DNA of 64,000 nt, taken from positions 24,694,001 through 24,758,000 of the forward strand of contig JAJNNQ010000026.1 in NCBI GenBank assembly GCA_027886175.1, written 5' to 3'. A program made the position numbers and the translations under genes. The notes beneath the pieces are model-generated. The model was not told the DNA's origin. It did no database searches and saw nothing but the letters and a program-made list of their open reading frames with translations. The stretch comes from Phylloscopus collybita. Its lineage: Eukaryota; Chordata; Aves; Passeriformes; Phylloscopidae. This document shows, one piece after another, positions 52,554 through 63,700 of the stretch. Position 1 is the first letter of the stretch, and each line of letters begins with the position of its first letter.

Positions 52554-55500
52554 CTGCAAGGCACGAGGTTAAAAACCAATGAAGTTACTGAAGAACCCTG
52601 TTGTAGCTCACTTTTATTGGAATTACCATGGGAAAGCCTCTCGTGTATAATTTGGAGCTTGAGATTCAACCACATTATGTAGCAAATACTCTATTAAGCC
52701 TTTGTCAATGTAGTTATACAAGTAAACTTCCTTGCAGAAGACAACTTGGACAAATAAAAAGAATTGGTACTCAACTGGTCCACCCAAATCCTAATCCATG
52801 CTTCACAGTAGCCCTTTCCAATAAGGTATATTGCACATTTGAATAAAATAGTGAGTAGGGTGGGTTGCCTGAAATAGCTTCCAGCCTACTGCATTAAATC
52901 ACATTCTGTACTCATAATTAGGCTGGCTTTAGTTTAGAACACAGTGTTAATCCAAGCTCCTTACCACAAGTTACAGCAATTAGCTCTCAAGTGGGCTAAG
53001 CAGAAAAGAACTCACATTCTCCTCTGCTCAAAGGACAAAGACAAGTGACACCTATTTTAAGTTTCTGAAAGGTTTAGAGATTCAAGGACTCCATATAAGA
53101 AACTTATGCCAAATCCTCAACGTTGTGACAGTTTGCCATCAGCTGAGAGAATACATGCATATAGCTGGGAGATGAGAACCTAGGCAATCTGAGCAGAGCA
53201 AGACTGCTAAAATAAACTAAAAAACCCTAATGATTTCTTCCTTTTCTGCCTGCAATAAACAGCTTTTCCCACATCAATGCTCCACATATCTAATGAACAT
53301 GAGAATTCTAGTAAACACTGTGGTGAATTTAGTGCAGTTTCAGGGGATTCAATGTCCTAATTACTGTGAAGTTGGGCCCAGAAACAGGGGAAGTAATGCA
53401 CTTCAGAAAGAATAAATAGATTCAAAGAAAGACTAAGTTTAGTTTTACAGTGAAATGTTGTCTCTGGTCTCTTGTGTATAACAAATCAACAAAAAGTCGC
53501 TAGAGGGCTAAAAACTTTAGATCTACTTTTAAGTCAATTATTGCTAGAGAAGGAATTGAATGAAATGAAGTTCATCTGCCTTTAACCCCACTGTCTAAAA
53601 AATACACCAGGCACCACTCACAGGAAGTCTGACAAATAATTTTTAGAGCATTATTCATCAGAAGCTGGCATGTCTTTAAAAGCAGCAGGCTCCCAGCTTT
53701 CCCCAAGCAAAGACTAGAAATCAGAAAGATTATCATACTTAACAACAGCTTGCTTGTAAGGCAAAATAGGCATATTTCATGTTCATCTTGAACTAGATAT
53801 GGCCCACCAAGAATAGCAAGCCTGCTCTTGCCTATATAGAAGTGCTGTTCTGTAGGTTCAAAACACAGTTTCACTGTGTAAATTCCAAGACTTTGTCCAG
53901 CAAAAGCATCATCGACATTACCACTATGAAGAGATTTTAGCACCTTAAGGTCTGGAATTACACTTAAATAGCCTCAAGCAAGACCTACAACGAAAAAAGC
54001 CCAAGATCCTATGAAAGATAAAGACTATATGCTAAATCAATAGTATCTGAAATACTATTTTTGTTTCACTGAAAACAGACAAATAAAGGAACCTCCTTAT
54101 CATTTGCATTCAAAAATGTACATTGAATAAATTTTAATTTCAACGCTTGTTTGGAACTTGCTTTAATGGCTTTTTCTCCCTCAGAGCCAATTTAGGCTTT
54201 TCTGAGAGCGGATCTGTAATCTGTCACATCTTTTGGGGCTCACGCTGCCAGCAATTACATAGGTGATTACTGTAGCAAACACTGTTCATCTGCCATTCTA
54301 CAAATAATACTTATTTACTTCATAGGGAAAATTTCAGTACACATTGCAATTTTGCCTTTTACGAATACTGTAGAAGGGGCTACAGGAAATCAGATACTCC
54401 AAATCACCTCTTTATGGGTAAGAATACTCATAGAGATCTGGTTTTCAACTGTACCCACTCCCTCAAACATGGATGAAGTCAGCTTCTCCAGAACCTGAAG
54501 CACCAAGACAACCAAAAGAAATTTACCTGATGTTAAGAAATACCACACTGTACAAATGTAACTGCTAACAATTCCCAGGTGGATTTTGGATTTCTTAAAC
54601 ATAATCTTTATATTTTCCCCACCAATGTCAAAGGTTCATTATTCTGCCTGCAGTGATAGCTTCCCAAATGCAGTAGACAAACAGAAAAAATAAATTCTTG
54701 TATAAAATTTGATTTTAAGTCTCAAGAATACCCATCAAACTTACATTTCTGGTGTGCTGTTTAACTGCTCAACGTTCAATGTGTTATGGAGAAAAACTCT
54801 CCTGAAAAAATGGATATGCCTTGTCAAAAAGGCAAGATGGATGAAGGCCAGACTACTCAGATGATCCCAAGGACCCAAAGGCAAGAAATGACGTGCGCCA
54901 TCCTGAAGAAGTTCCTGTGTATCAAAAATTGATGGGTTAAACATTGGAAGCTTATCCTGTAAGCTTTCCTAATCTTCATATCCCAGAAATACAGTTTTCA
55001 TCAAAATCAAAAACTATTCCTAGCTAGCAATAAAAACAGAACAAAAAATGCTTAAAGACAACTTTTTGAATGAGGACAAGCACTTCCAAATGTGTCAGCT
55101 TGCTCTGACATTCAGAGAAGGAAACATACACTAAGGGCATATTTATCTACATACTGTCATGATTTGCCAGCAATCTTTCTACACATGCCAATGCTCAACC
55201 ACAAGCAAGTACTCAGAGGTTCATTTTTTCTTAATCTGCTGTGTAATTACTCTTAAAGAAATCATTTGCCATTAATTTCACAGCGTGTATATATATATAA
55301 AATTTAAAATCTGAGAACAGCAAAGACCTAAATCAGTCACATGCTGTGACAAAGGCACTGAATAGGAACTGAGGTCATAGGTGCAACAGCTACACTGCGG
55401 CACAAATGAGATCTAGAAATGCCTATGGGAGAGAAGGTTAGGGACAAGAAACCAGGAGAACACATAATGCAAAGATCAGGAATAACTACCTCTATTTAAA

Positions 55501-56300
55501 GTGTAGTAGTTGAAGTGACTCCAGCCCCTCAAACAGACCCACTAAAAAAGGAGCCAAATGACAGAGACTTGAGAACAGTAAATGGATAAAGTGGCAGTAC
55601 AGGTTGGTGTTAAGATTCCACGTCTAACACACTCAAAAATACTCACTGATAGTAAAAAGAAGTAACAGCATCCGGTTCTGAAATACTGGATTTGCTGTAT
55701 TACTCTACTTGTTCTGTTTACGTCCTCTACGGAGGAGAAGTAAAATGACACCAGTTTCTGAAGCACCTACCCAGGCTTTAAAAAATACAATCTATGAAAG
55801 TGCATAATCTTTCTTCTGTTTTGTTTACAAGTCCTAAATCAGAATTTCTTTTTTAAAGAAAAATAAAAACTCACAAAGCTAAGAAAAAGTGACGTCGATT
55901 TAGAAAACATAGCAACACCAGCGAAGAAATAAAGTAGAAGAATATTAAATTCTAACATAAAACACAGAAAGGATAAGACTCCAAGATGCAAAACAGGGCT
56001 AAGTAAGAGAGAGACTGAACAGCAGCGTAGCAGCTGTGGCAATGTGGCATAAACAAAGACCGTGAGGCGGCGAGGGAGGTGAGAAGATGCAACCAGGTTT
56101 GCTCGCCCTCAGGGCGGAAGCCCATCTCTGCCGCAGACCCGGAGCTGCCGAGGAGCCCGGCCTAGCTCCGCCGCGGCCTCGCCGCAGGCCAGCACCCACG
56201 CTGCCCCCGGCCCTCTCGCCTACATTCCCTCACTCCGCTGCTCCTCGGCCCGCTCCCTTCACCCTCACTGTCTTTCCCGGCCCAGCCCGACTGCCCTCAC
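52554..56300 (-). other. TTK intron 1 (5' UTR intron)
   Basis: An AT-rich intron between the inferred noncoding exon and coding exon 1. It has a short (AT)n run near 55288 and no recognised transposon. An unassigned minus-strand open frame of 123 codons lies at 53572-53943 (see findings). Confidence 0.5.
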
Positions 56301-56395
56301 CGAGGCCCGGCCGCCCTCACCGAGGCCGAGGCCGCCGCCGCCGCTGCGGGGCCGGGACGCGGCTCCCACCGAGCGCGTTCGCGCGCTGCCCCCGG
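56301..56395 (-). other. TTK: Inferred noncoding first exon of TTK
   Basis: Coding exon 1 begins exactly at an AG acceptor, so a 5' untranslated exon must lie upstream. Two minus-strand GTGAGG donors preceded by CTCG occur at the edges 56301 and 56321, just downstream of the CHR and CCAAT elements. Other donors in the island (for example near 56262) are possible. The ends are therefore approximate. Confidence 0.4.
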
Positions 56396-56507
56396 TTTGA
56401 ATGTGACCGCCGCCCCAAGAGCGCCCTTCCCATTGGCCGGAAGGCGGGAGGAAGCGAGCGCTGATTGGCCGCAGGAGGGAAACACCCGCGGGCCGCCCGC
56501 CCATTGG
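56396..56507 (-). promoter_or_regulatory. TTK core promoter: three CCAAT boxes and a CHR element
   Basis: CCAAT on the minus strand occurs at 56432-56436, 56464-56468 and 56503-56507, spaced 32 and 39 bp apart. A CHR hexamer (TTTGAA on the plus strand) lies at 56396-56401, about 31 bp downstream of the nearest CCAAT in gene direction. Tandem NF-Y boxes followed by a CHR are the established arrangement of G2/M genes controlled by the DREAM and MMB complexes, which fits TTK. The elements are seen directly; their function is inferred. Confidence 0.75.
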
Positions 56508-56550
56508 CCGCCGCCTGGGCCGGTCCCAGCGCCCCGCCGGGCCCGAGCGG

Positions 56551-56571
56551 AGGGGCGGGTGCGCAGGCGCG
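56551..56571. promoter_or_regulatory. GC box and NRF-1-like site
   Basis: A GGGCGG box is followed by TGCGCAGGCGCG (56560-56571), one mismatch from the NRF-1 palindrome. It lies at the distal edge of the TTK island and could serve either direction. Confidence 0.45.
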
Positions 56572-56640
56572 CTGGGGAGGCTGCGGCCCGCTCCTGGTTG
56601 CGGGCGGTGCGGAGCGGTGGGGTAGCGCCGGCTTCCTTAA

Positions 56641-59600
56641 ATTATGTATCTGAAAATGCTTTCTTCGTTTGGCTATAGCCGGTTATAGTTTGAAGCTTCA
56701 TTTAGCTGTAACGGAATAGCCGGGCTGTGTGTCCTGACCAGCTTAAGACTGCATGTCCCCTCTACCTTTTCCTCCGAGCGATCCTTCATAAGCCGATATC
56801 CCGTATCTGCCGTGTGCCTAAGGCTGCTAAAAGCAGCTCCTTCTCTGAGCTGTCCCGTTCTTGGATTATAGTAATGCAAACACACTAAGCAGAACAGTTC
56901 GGCCTCTTGGTTTGCATTCTGGGTGTATGCAATAATTTGTGTTCTTTGCAGCTGTATGGTTCTTCTGATGCTTATAATGTATTCAATATTATTTTTATTA
57001 TATTTTCAAGATTGATAGCACGTTGCAAAAATCAGATGTGTATTTATACCTTATTAATTTGATAAGTTGCTAATCACTCAATTGCCACAGACATCACACA
57101 TGATGTCTAATAGTAAGATACCTACACTGGCCTTTCATTGAAATTTATCTCCTTCTTTATTCATCTACATTTTAAGTCTCTCGTCTAATCTAGTGACACA
57201 GGCTCACTCTACACTCAACAAAAAGATTTCAACAGGGAAATTCAGTCCAAACACGTTTTTTAGAATATAATGGATGATCCCACAGGTCACTGTGTTTCTC
57301 TACTAAATAGAGAGCAATTATAATTGTAAGGCTAAGTGAGATGATATTTTTCAGCATTGCCTCACTCCTCCTTGCATATATATATTTTTGGTGTTGGTGG
57401 GTTCGTTGGGTTTGGTGGGTTTGTTGTGTTGGTGGTCTTGCATTCCACCAGAATCCAAATCTAGTGAAAGTGTAGAGGAACAGCACCAGTTGCATGAATC
57501 TGCTCTGCATCTGGCTTCACTTGACGTAGAGGTAGATTAATTTATTAGCAGGAGTTTTGATGGGTGTTAAAGGAGAGAGGAAAGTTGTATTCTAGGAAGT
57601 GAATAATGCCATAAGGAGCTGTCATTTAATTTCTGTAGCTGTCAAGAAAAGAAATCTCGATACCATATAGATTCCTGGCAAAACCAAACCAAAATAAATA
57701 GGAGAAAGAAGATGGGATAGATTGGAAGGGGGGGGGGGAACAAACAAACAAACAAACAAACAAGAAAAAAGAGTCCGAGAAGGAAAGGCTGCAATACTCA
57801 TAGAAAAAAACAAATAAATGAACCTCCATTTAGTATTCTTCAACAAAACAGAAAATATGCATGGATTTTGGATGGTTGGTAGAACCATTCTTTATTTGCT
57901 TATAAATATGCTTCTCATTTTATTTAATATAGTCATAGATACATAGGGAATTTAAGAGGTATACAAACTGAAGTCTCCACTTAAAGGTAATTCCACTTTG
58001 AATGACAGGAGCAAATTGTGAATTGCAAAAACAAGTACTAGACTGGATAACAACCAAAAAGGAAAGAGAGGTCTGTCTTTTGCAATGAGTCACTGTCAGG
58101 GGAATCTTGTTTAACTCTTTTAAGTACCTCTTCATATGGTAGCATTTTGTATCAGTTTGCTACATTTAGTCATGCAATACCATTATCCAAAGGTACAGGT
58201 GAGTCAGGAAGGATTTTACAAATGTTGGTAAAATCTTTATACCACACTATGGTGTTTTCTGCAATAGATATAAGAGAAAAGCCTTCCTCCTCTTGAAAAT
58301 TTGGCAGCTACTATCCCATCCTCTCAATTTGGAGCTTGAGGTTTAATGTCTGAAGCCTATGAAAGGCTTATCTAAAAGAAAAAAAAAAAAAAAAAGTCTT
58401 TGGTTGCAACTGTTGACAGACATTCAGTGTAGCTGATTTGGCAGAAAGTGCATTTGGGGAAAGCTTTGCTGAGTCTTTCATAGACACCATCTACTGAGAG
58501 TATCTGGACTATTCCTGACTCCCAATGCATTGCAACAACCTATGGATGTCCATGAGAAGCCAACAAACATTTAGGTGACAGAATCACCTCAACAACTGAG
58601 TTGTTCTGAAAGCAGTAAGTAACAACTAGTAAGATTTTAAGCAGCAGAAATAATCACCAGATGTCTAGTATTTCCAGTCCTCCTACATGTTATGTTTCCA
58701 TGACATACTACCTATTTGTCACTACTGACTACTTTGAGATTCATGTGTAATTTTTTGTTGGGTTTTTTTTGTGTATCAGTGGCTCTTATCCCATGGCATT
58801 TCTTCAGTTACAGATTGGATGCATTCATTGTGACCGGACTTGGAAAGTAAACTTTTTTCTATATTGATGGGCATATTCAATCAATAAAATAATGAGAACC
58901 ATTGCTCTTTCTGGCTTCTTTGTGTGGTCTGATTCCAGTTTCTTCTATAAAAGGAGGTCTATAAAATGCACAATTTTTCATCCACACAAAATACTGATGT
59001 AGAAACTGGCTAATCAACAGATTTCAAAAAGGAAGTGTCAATAAGAAATGTTCAAGCTGTTCATGTTAGGAAGGACACCTCAGGGATTGCCTGTGACAGT
59101 GATGTGCCTATTATATTGGTGATTTAAAAATTTTGCTGATTAACTTGATACAAAGATGGTGTTAAGGCTGCAGGCAAATGTTTGGGCTCTTGACTAGGGC
59201 CTGCATGGAGGTTAGGCTGACTGAGGGGAGGTGCAAATATAGAGACTGTAATGAGAAGTTGCTCAGCATAACATTGTAAGCAGCTGATGAAAGCTACAGA
59301 TCAAACTGTGAAAGTTGGCTGGATCTAACTTGTTATGGAGGAGTTGTGTGAGGGACAGCCAAACTTCACCAGTGTTTGTAGTGGAATATTTTGAAAAGGT
59401 CATCTTTCATGTAGCAGGATCATACACCATGAAGAGCACCTACATAAGTACATCAAGAATATCATCACCACAGGAATATGAGATCACTTAGATAATGGTA
59501 CCCAGCCATACCAGATGTGGATGTAGATTTATCAAAACTGAGACCAATGGAGAAAAAGGAATTACAGGTGGGTTCTGTATGGAGGAGACTGAGACAGAGA

Positions 59601-59641
59601 AAAGCAGGTACAATACTCAGTCATGTCCCTAAGTGCCATAT
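56641..59641. other. Intergenic region upstream of TTK
   Basis: AT-rich sequence with a GT-rich stretch near 57388-57440, an 11-G run plus (CAAA)n at 57728-57763, and a poly(A) run at 58378-58396. No gene was recognised. Confidence 0.6.
57728..57763. repeat. Poly(G) run joined to (CAAA)n microsatellite
   Basis: Eleven G (57728-57738), then AA and five CAAA units to 57763. Confidence 0.95.
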
Positions 59642-60217
59642 TGTCCTCATTGTGGCTGGGGTAGAGTTAATTCTTTTTCTTTTATCTGGTAAAGTGCTGT
59701 GTTTTGGATTTAGTAGGAAAATTGTGTAGATAGCACCCTGATGTTTTGTTTGTTGCTTAGTGGTGCTTACCCTAAGTAAAAAAGTCTTTTCAGTTTCTCA
59801 TACTCTGCCAGTAAGGAGTGGCACAAAAAGCTAGGAGGGAGCATGAGCAGGACAGCTGAGCTGAACTGGCCAAAAGAATATCCCATATCTGAGAACATCA
59901 TGCCTTGTGTATAAACAGGGAGGAGTTAGCTGGAAGGGCTTCATCTCTGCTCGGGGATAGGACAGGCATTGGTCAGCATGTGGTGAGAAATTGTATTTTG
60001 CATCACTTTGTCCTCTTAGGTTTTATTTCTCTCTGGTTTATTTTTGTCTCCTTTTTTGCATTACAATTATATTGTTATTTTTAATTTATTTTACTTAAAT
60101 TATTAAACTGTACATATCTCAACCCCTGGGTTTTACCTTCTTTTTCCTGATTCTCCTCCTCATACCACCAGTGGTGAGGTGGAGAGTGATGGGAGGTGCT
60201 TTGGTTAAACCATAACA
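59642..60217 (+). mobile_element. 5' LTR of an avian ERVL-type provirus
   Basis: The LTR starts with TG (59642-59643) and ends with CA (60216-60217). It carries GTGGCTGGGGTAGAGTTAAT, GTGCTGTGTTTTGGATTTAG, a degenerate TATA region (GTGTATAAACAGGG, about 59907-59920), an ATTAAACTGTACATATCTCA block with the poly(A) signal, and TTTGGTTAAACCATAACA at the 3' edge. It is the same broad family as the LTR at 10719 but clearly divergent from it. Internal retroviral sequence follows, so this is a 5' LTR. Confidence 0.85.
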
Positions 60218-60233
60218 GTCTCAACAGTCCTTT

Positions 60234-60251
60234 TGGCTCCCAATATGGGGC
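60234..60251 (+). other. Retroviral primer-binding site (degenerate)
   Basis: TGGCTCCCAATATGGGGC begins 16 bp after the LTR end. It resembles primer-binding sites used by tRNA-Lys-primed retroviruses at roughly 15 of 18 positions (my recollection of that site). Family-level tRNA assignment is inference. Confidence 0.6.
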
Positions 60252-60358
60252 ATGATGCCTTGAGATAATCTGGCAAATGACAAATCTGACTAGAATATGT
60301 TAGAGCAATTTTATTATAAATATTTGTTATATTAGTTTAAGGTTCACTGGGCATAACA

Positions 60359-60778
60359 TTGATTTTTTTGCTCTCAAAGTTGGCATGCTTGTTCTTTCGG
60401 TTGTGCTATGTCATACCTTACTTGCAATATCTCACCCATGGGAACTGGGCTAAAGTTATCACGTTGCTGTACTTTGTAACACTGGGTTATGGTATGACAG
60501 AATTGCTGGTCATGGAACAAATCTGGTATTTGTACTCAGCATTGCTGTCACCACTGTACTTTGGGAGCCATCTATTGGAAACTATTAATAATGATAACTT
60601 TTTTACCTACCAAGCGCTGTTCATCACTATTCAGTGTTCTGCAGGGAAGAAAAAGTCTCTGGATCAGAGAACAAAACAACGGGCACTGTGGTTACCCCAG
60701 CCCTGGAGACAGACACCATGGTTAACCCAAATCCCTTGTCAGGCACTGCAGCTGAACTTGAGAACCGACCCCTGCTAG
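60359..60778 (+). other. Hydrophobic open frame in the proviral leader (139 codons)
   Basis: An intact plus-strand frame between the primer-binding site and gag. The first two-thirds are strongly hydrophobic, with two or three candidate membrane segments (about residues 2-25, 34-53 and 55-72). The last third is polar and overlaps the start of the gag-like region in another frame. It could be a leader ORF of this ERV family or chance. No function is assigned. Confidence 0.35.
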
Positions 60779-61900
60779 TGTCAGTTTCTCCTGTATACAA
60801 GAGGAAATGGACGTGAAAGCTCACTTAGTAAAGACAAAGCAGGGTTACCAAAAGAACAGGAGGAAGAAGCAGAACAAGAGGTGACTCCTTGATCCCTAGC
60901 TGATGATCTGCAGGATGTGTGAAAAGATTTCAGCCATCATCCAGGTAAGCACATTGTCCCTTGGCTGATCCAGTGCTGGGATAATGGATCTAGTAGCCTA
61001 GAGTTAGAGAGTAAGGCAGTCAAGCACCTGGGATCACTTTCTAGATAAAGGGAGTATTGATAAGGCAGATGGAAAGGGGAACACAAGTCCTTAGGCTGTG
61101 GTAGAGGTGATTCCTATCATGTCTGAAGGAAAGGAATCCCTTCAAGAAAGACAAGCGGTCCCCCATGAGTATCCAGTACCTTCAGGAATTAGCCATGCTA
61201 GAGATGATTTATTCTGACCTAAACCATATGCAGTCACCCACAGATCAAGAAGAAATCTAATGTGCATGACCCATGTGGCAGAAATTTGTACAGAATGCAC
61301 TGTCTGCATATGCCACCTCATTGGCAGTAATTATCTGTAAAGACAGAGGCACCAAAGATAGATTAAGTGGCTCACCAGCTCCAGCCATACGAAGAAAATT
61401 TTTCTTCCTCCCTATGAGCTTGTATCTTGGCTGTAGAAAACCTGTCCAAAAGTGGGGGGAAAAAAACTGTTCCAGGAGTTCCAGCAACAAAAAGAGGATA
61501 GGTCCTACTTCTCACCTGTACAGACCGGTATCTCAGCTATTAGCCATGAGCATTCTTTTGCTCAAGAGGGAGGATATAGAGGGTGTACACCACAAGATGT
61601 GCTGTGGTTTTACCTGTGGGACCACAAAGAAGACATGAGGAAATGAGGTGGAAAATCTGTCTTGGCTCTAGAAGCATGGGTACACATGGGTCACAAGGAA
61701 AAGCAATCACAACTGGGGGTTCTTCCAGGAAAATTGCTGCTACAGTCTTCAGTGGGCGGTTCCCCAGTCAGAGTGGAAGGGTTGGTCTTACTTCTGATCC
61801 TATGGAAATTAATTCTGATTTTGCAAGTCAATTGAGATGTCTATGACCAGTACTAGAGGGGCCCTACCTGCAAACAGGTGAAAGAAGGGGACAGCCTGGT
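60700..61900 (+). pseudogene. ERVL-type gag remnant
   Basis: Between leader and protease, pieces of one structural-protein reading frame appear in turn in different frames. An early piece lies near 60716-60816. A middle piece around 61273-61345 begins with tryptophan-rich capsid-like sequence. A late piece near 61570-61640 shows a YRGCTP then DVLWFYLWDHKEDMRK stretch. Frameshifts and stops (for example TGA at about 61644) separate them. It is clearly non-functional. I recognise it as avian ERVL-like gag by order and context; the ends are approximate. Confidence 0.65.
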
Positions 61901-62039
61901 TTACTGGACGATGTGGATCCCAATGGTCTGGTACATCAGAGCCACAGGCTCTAGTAAATACCAGTGCACAGTGTGCACTGATACCATCAGATCACAAAGA
62001 GTCAGAATCCACCCGTATTTGTGGAGTAATGGGAAATCA

Positions 62040-62772
62040 CAGGATCTGTCTGTGTTGAAGGTTGAATTAATTCTCACTGAGAATGAGTGGCAAAATCCCC
62101 CCTCTGTGACTGGCCCAGAGGCTCTATGCATCTGCCCTGTAGACATCTCTGGAGAGATTTTCAAAGACATAAGAATGTTGGTGGGCTTTCAGTACAGCTG
62201 CCTTGGAGAAGGAGAAAATTAAGCAGCTGTCAACCTTGCCAGGTCTCTCAGAGGACCCTTCTGTTGTAGCTTTGCTGAAGGCTGAAGAGCAGCAGGTGCT
62301 GATTCCTACCACTGCAGTGTATTGGCAGTGCATTATCACACCAGCTGAGATTCCCTGATTCCGATCCATGAGCTGATTCATAAACTGGAGAGCCAAGGAG
62401 TGATCAGTGGGACTCATCCTTTAATAGTCCCATATGGACAGTGTGAAAGTCTAACAGAGAAAGGAAACAAACAATAGATTATCATGGCCTGAATGAAGTC
62501 ATACCACCACTCAGTGCTGCCATGCTGCACATGCTGGAACTTCAACACAAGCTGGAGTCAAAGGCAGCCAACAAGCATATCACAATTGACATTGCTTAAT
62601 AGGTTTTTCTTAGTCCTTTGGCAGCGGAGTGTGGGACATCCAGTGCTTGGGTGCATCCAGTACACCTGAGATTGACTGTCCTGGGAGGGGAACCACAGCC
62701 CAACCATCAGCCACAGAGTGATTCAGACTGCGCTGGAGCTCCAGAACACCTGTAGTACATGGATGATAAATA
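62040..62772 (+). pseudogene. ERVL-type protease/reverse-transcriptase (pol) remnant
   Basis: After gag, the plus strand shows the protease-pol junction (about 62100-62300) and the reverse-transcriptase fingers and palm. The catalytic-site tetrapeptide YMDD is at 62756-62767. Breaks visible in frame include TAA TAG at 62597-62602 and TAG at 62753-62755, directly before YMDD. Pol then stops abruptly at a junction with minus-strand CR1, so RNase H, integrase and the 3' LTR are absent from the window. Confidence 0.8.
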
Positions 62773-62774
62773 AT

Positions 62775-63061
62775 TGAAATTATTGCAAGTGGCTTCGTGA
62801 GCACCCCTGCCAGCTCCCTCAGTATCTTTGTGTGGATCCCATCTGGCCCAATAGACTTGTGTGTGTCTGTTTGGTGTAGCAGGTGGCTGTTTCCCCTTGG
62901 ATTACAGGGGCTTCGTTCTGCTCCTGGTCCCTGTGTTCCAGCTCAGGGGGCTGGGTACCAAGAGAACAACTGGTTTTACTATTGCAGACTAAGGCAAAGG
63001 AGTCATTTAGTACCTCAGGCTTTTCCTTACCCCTTGTCACTATGTTCTTCCTGCATCCAAT
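62775..63061 (-). mobile_element. CR1 LINE ORF2 fragment, distal half of a split copy
   Basis: Minus-strand CR1 ORF2. Fragments read GKEKPEVLNDSFALV and ELAGVLTKPLAIISII, with the GPDG-type region between diverged. It is continuous with 63291-63700 across an inserted CR1. Its 3' side ends at the ERV junction instead of at a CR1 tail. Confidence 0.85.
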
Positions 63062-63290
63062 AAAGGATGGAAAACATGAGGAAGAACTTTTTCACTGTGT
63101 GGGTGACCACCACTGGAACATATTGCCCAGAGAGGTTGTGGAGTCTCCTTCACCAGAGATACTCAGGACCCATCTGTTTGCAGTCCTGTCCAAAGTGGTC
63201 TAGGATGGCCCCTCTTGAGCAGAGAGGTCGGATCAGATGATCCACTGTGGTTCCTTCCAACTTGTCCATTCTGTGAGATTCTTTGAGATT
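63062..63290 (+). mobile_element. Younger CR1 LINE 3' end nested in an older CR1
   Basis: Plus-strand CR1 tail (GAGGAAGAACTTTTTCACTG, then TTGCCCAGAGAGGTTGTGGA, TGAGCAGAGAGGTCGGATCA), ending in terminal repeats ATTCTGTGAGATTCTTTGAG that directly abut minus-strand CR1 sequence. It separates two parts of one older CR1. Confidence 0.9.
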
Positions 63291-63700
63291 CTCCTCAGCC
63301 CTCCTTTTGCTGGTATATTTATAGAAACATTTTTTATTGTCTTTTATGTCAATAGCCAGATTAAATTCTAACTGGGCTTTGGCTTTATAATTTTCTCCTT
63401 GCATAACCCTGTGACATCCCTGTAGTCTTTCCAAGCTGCCTGCTCCTTCTTTCAAAGGTGATCCCCTCTCTTTTTTGCCCTAAGTTCCAGCCAAAGCTCT
63501 CTGTTCTGCCAGGCCAGATTTCCCTGCTGGCTCATCTTTTGGCACATGGGAATGGCCTGCTCCCTACACCTGTAAGAGTTCCTCCTTGAAGAATGTCCAG
63601 CTATCCTGGACTCCTTTGCCCTCAGGACTTCTCTCAGGGGATTCTGTAAACCAGGTTGACACTGAGTACAACAAACAAGATGATTGCTCATCTGCCCACT
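63291..63700 (-). mobile_element. CR1 LINE ORF2 fragment, proximal half of a split copy
   Basis: Minus-strand CR1 between endonuclease and reverse transcriptase. Fragments read KAKAQLEFNLAIDIKDNKKC then FYKYTSKRRAEENL, and further upstream NPLREVLRAKESR. The high-coordinate edge is not sharp; sequence to about 63870 may belong to it. Confidence 0.85.

Larger units (their letters stand above)
56040..56640. promoter_or_regulatory. CpG island at the TTK 5' end
   Basis: This stretch is dense in CG dinucleotides and GC-rich, in sharp contrast to the AT-rich flanks. It is the only such island in the window and lies upstream of TTK coding exon 1. Long open frames in it are an effect of base composition, not genes. 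The island may also drive a divergent plus-strand transcript, but I see no coding evidence for one. Confidence 0.9.

Noticed and set aside
56087..56678. Several long open frames on both strands in the CpG island
   Set aside because: High GC lowers stop-codon frequency. The frames are repetitive in Pro, Arg, Ala and Gly, overlap on both strands and have no homology. They are composition artefacts over a promoter.
62610..62770. Minus-strand frame first taken as part of CR1
   Set aside because: On the plus strand the same bases continue the ERVL pol frame up to YMDD, so the CR1 boundary was moved to about 62775.
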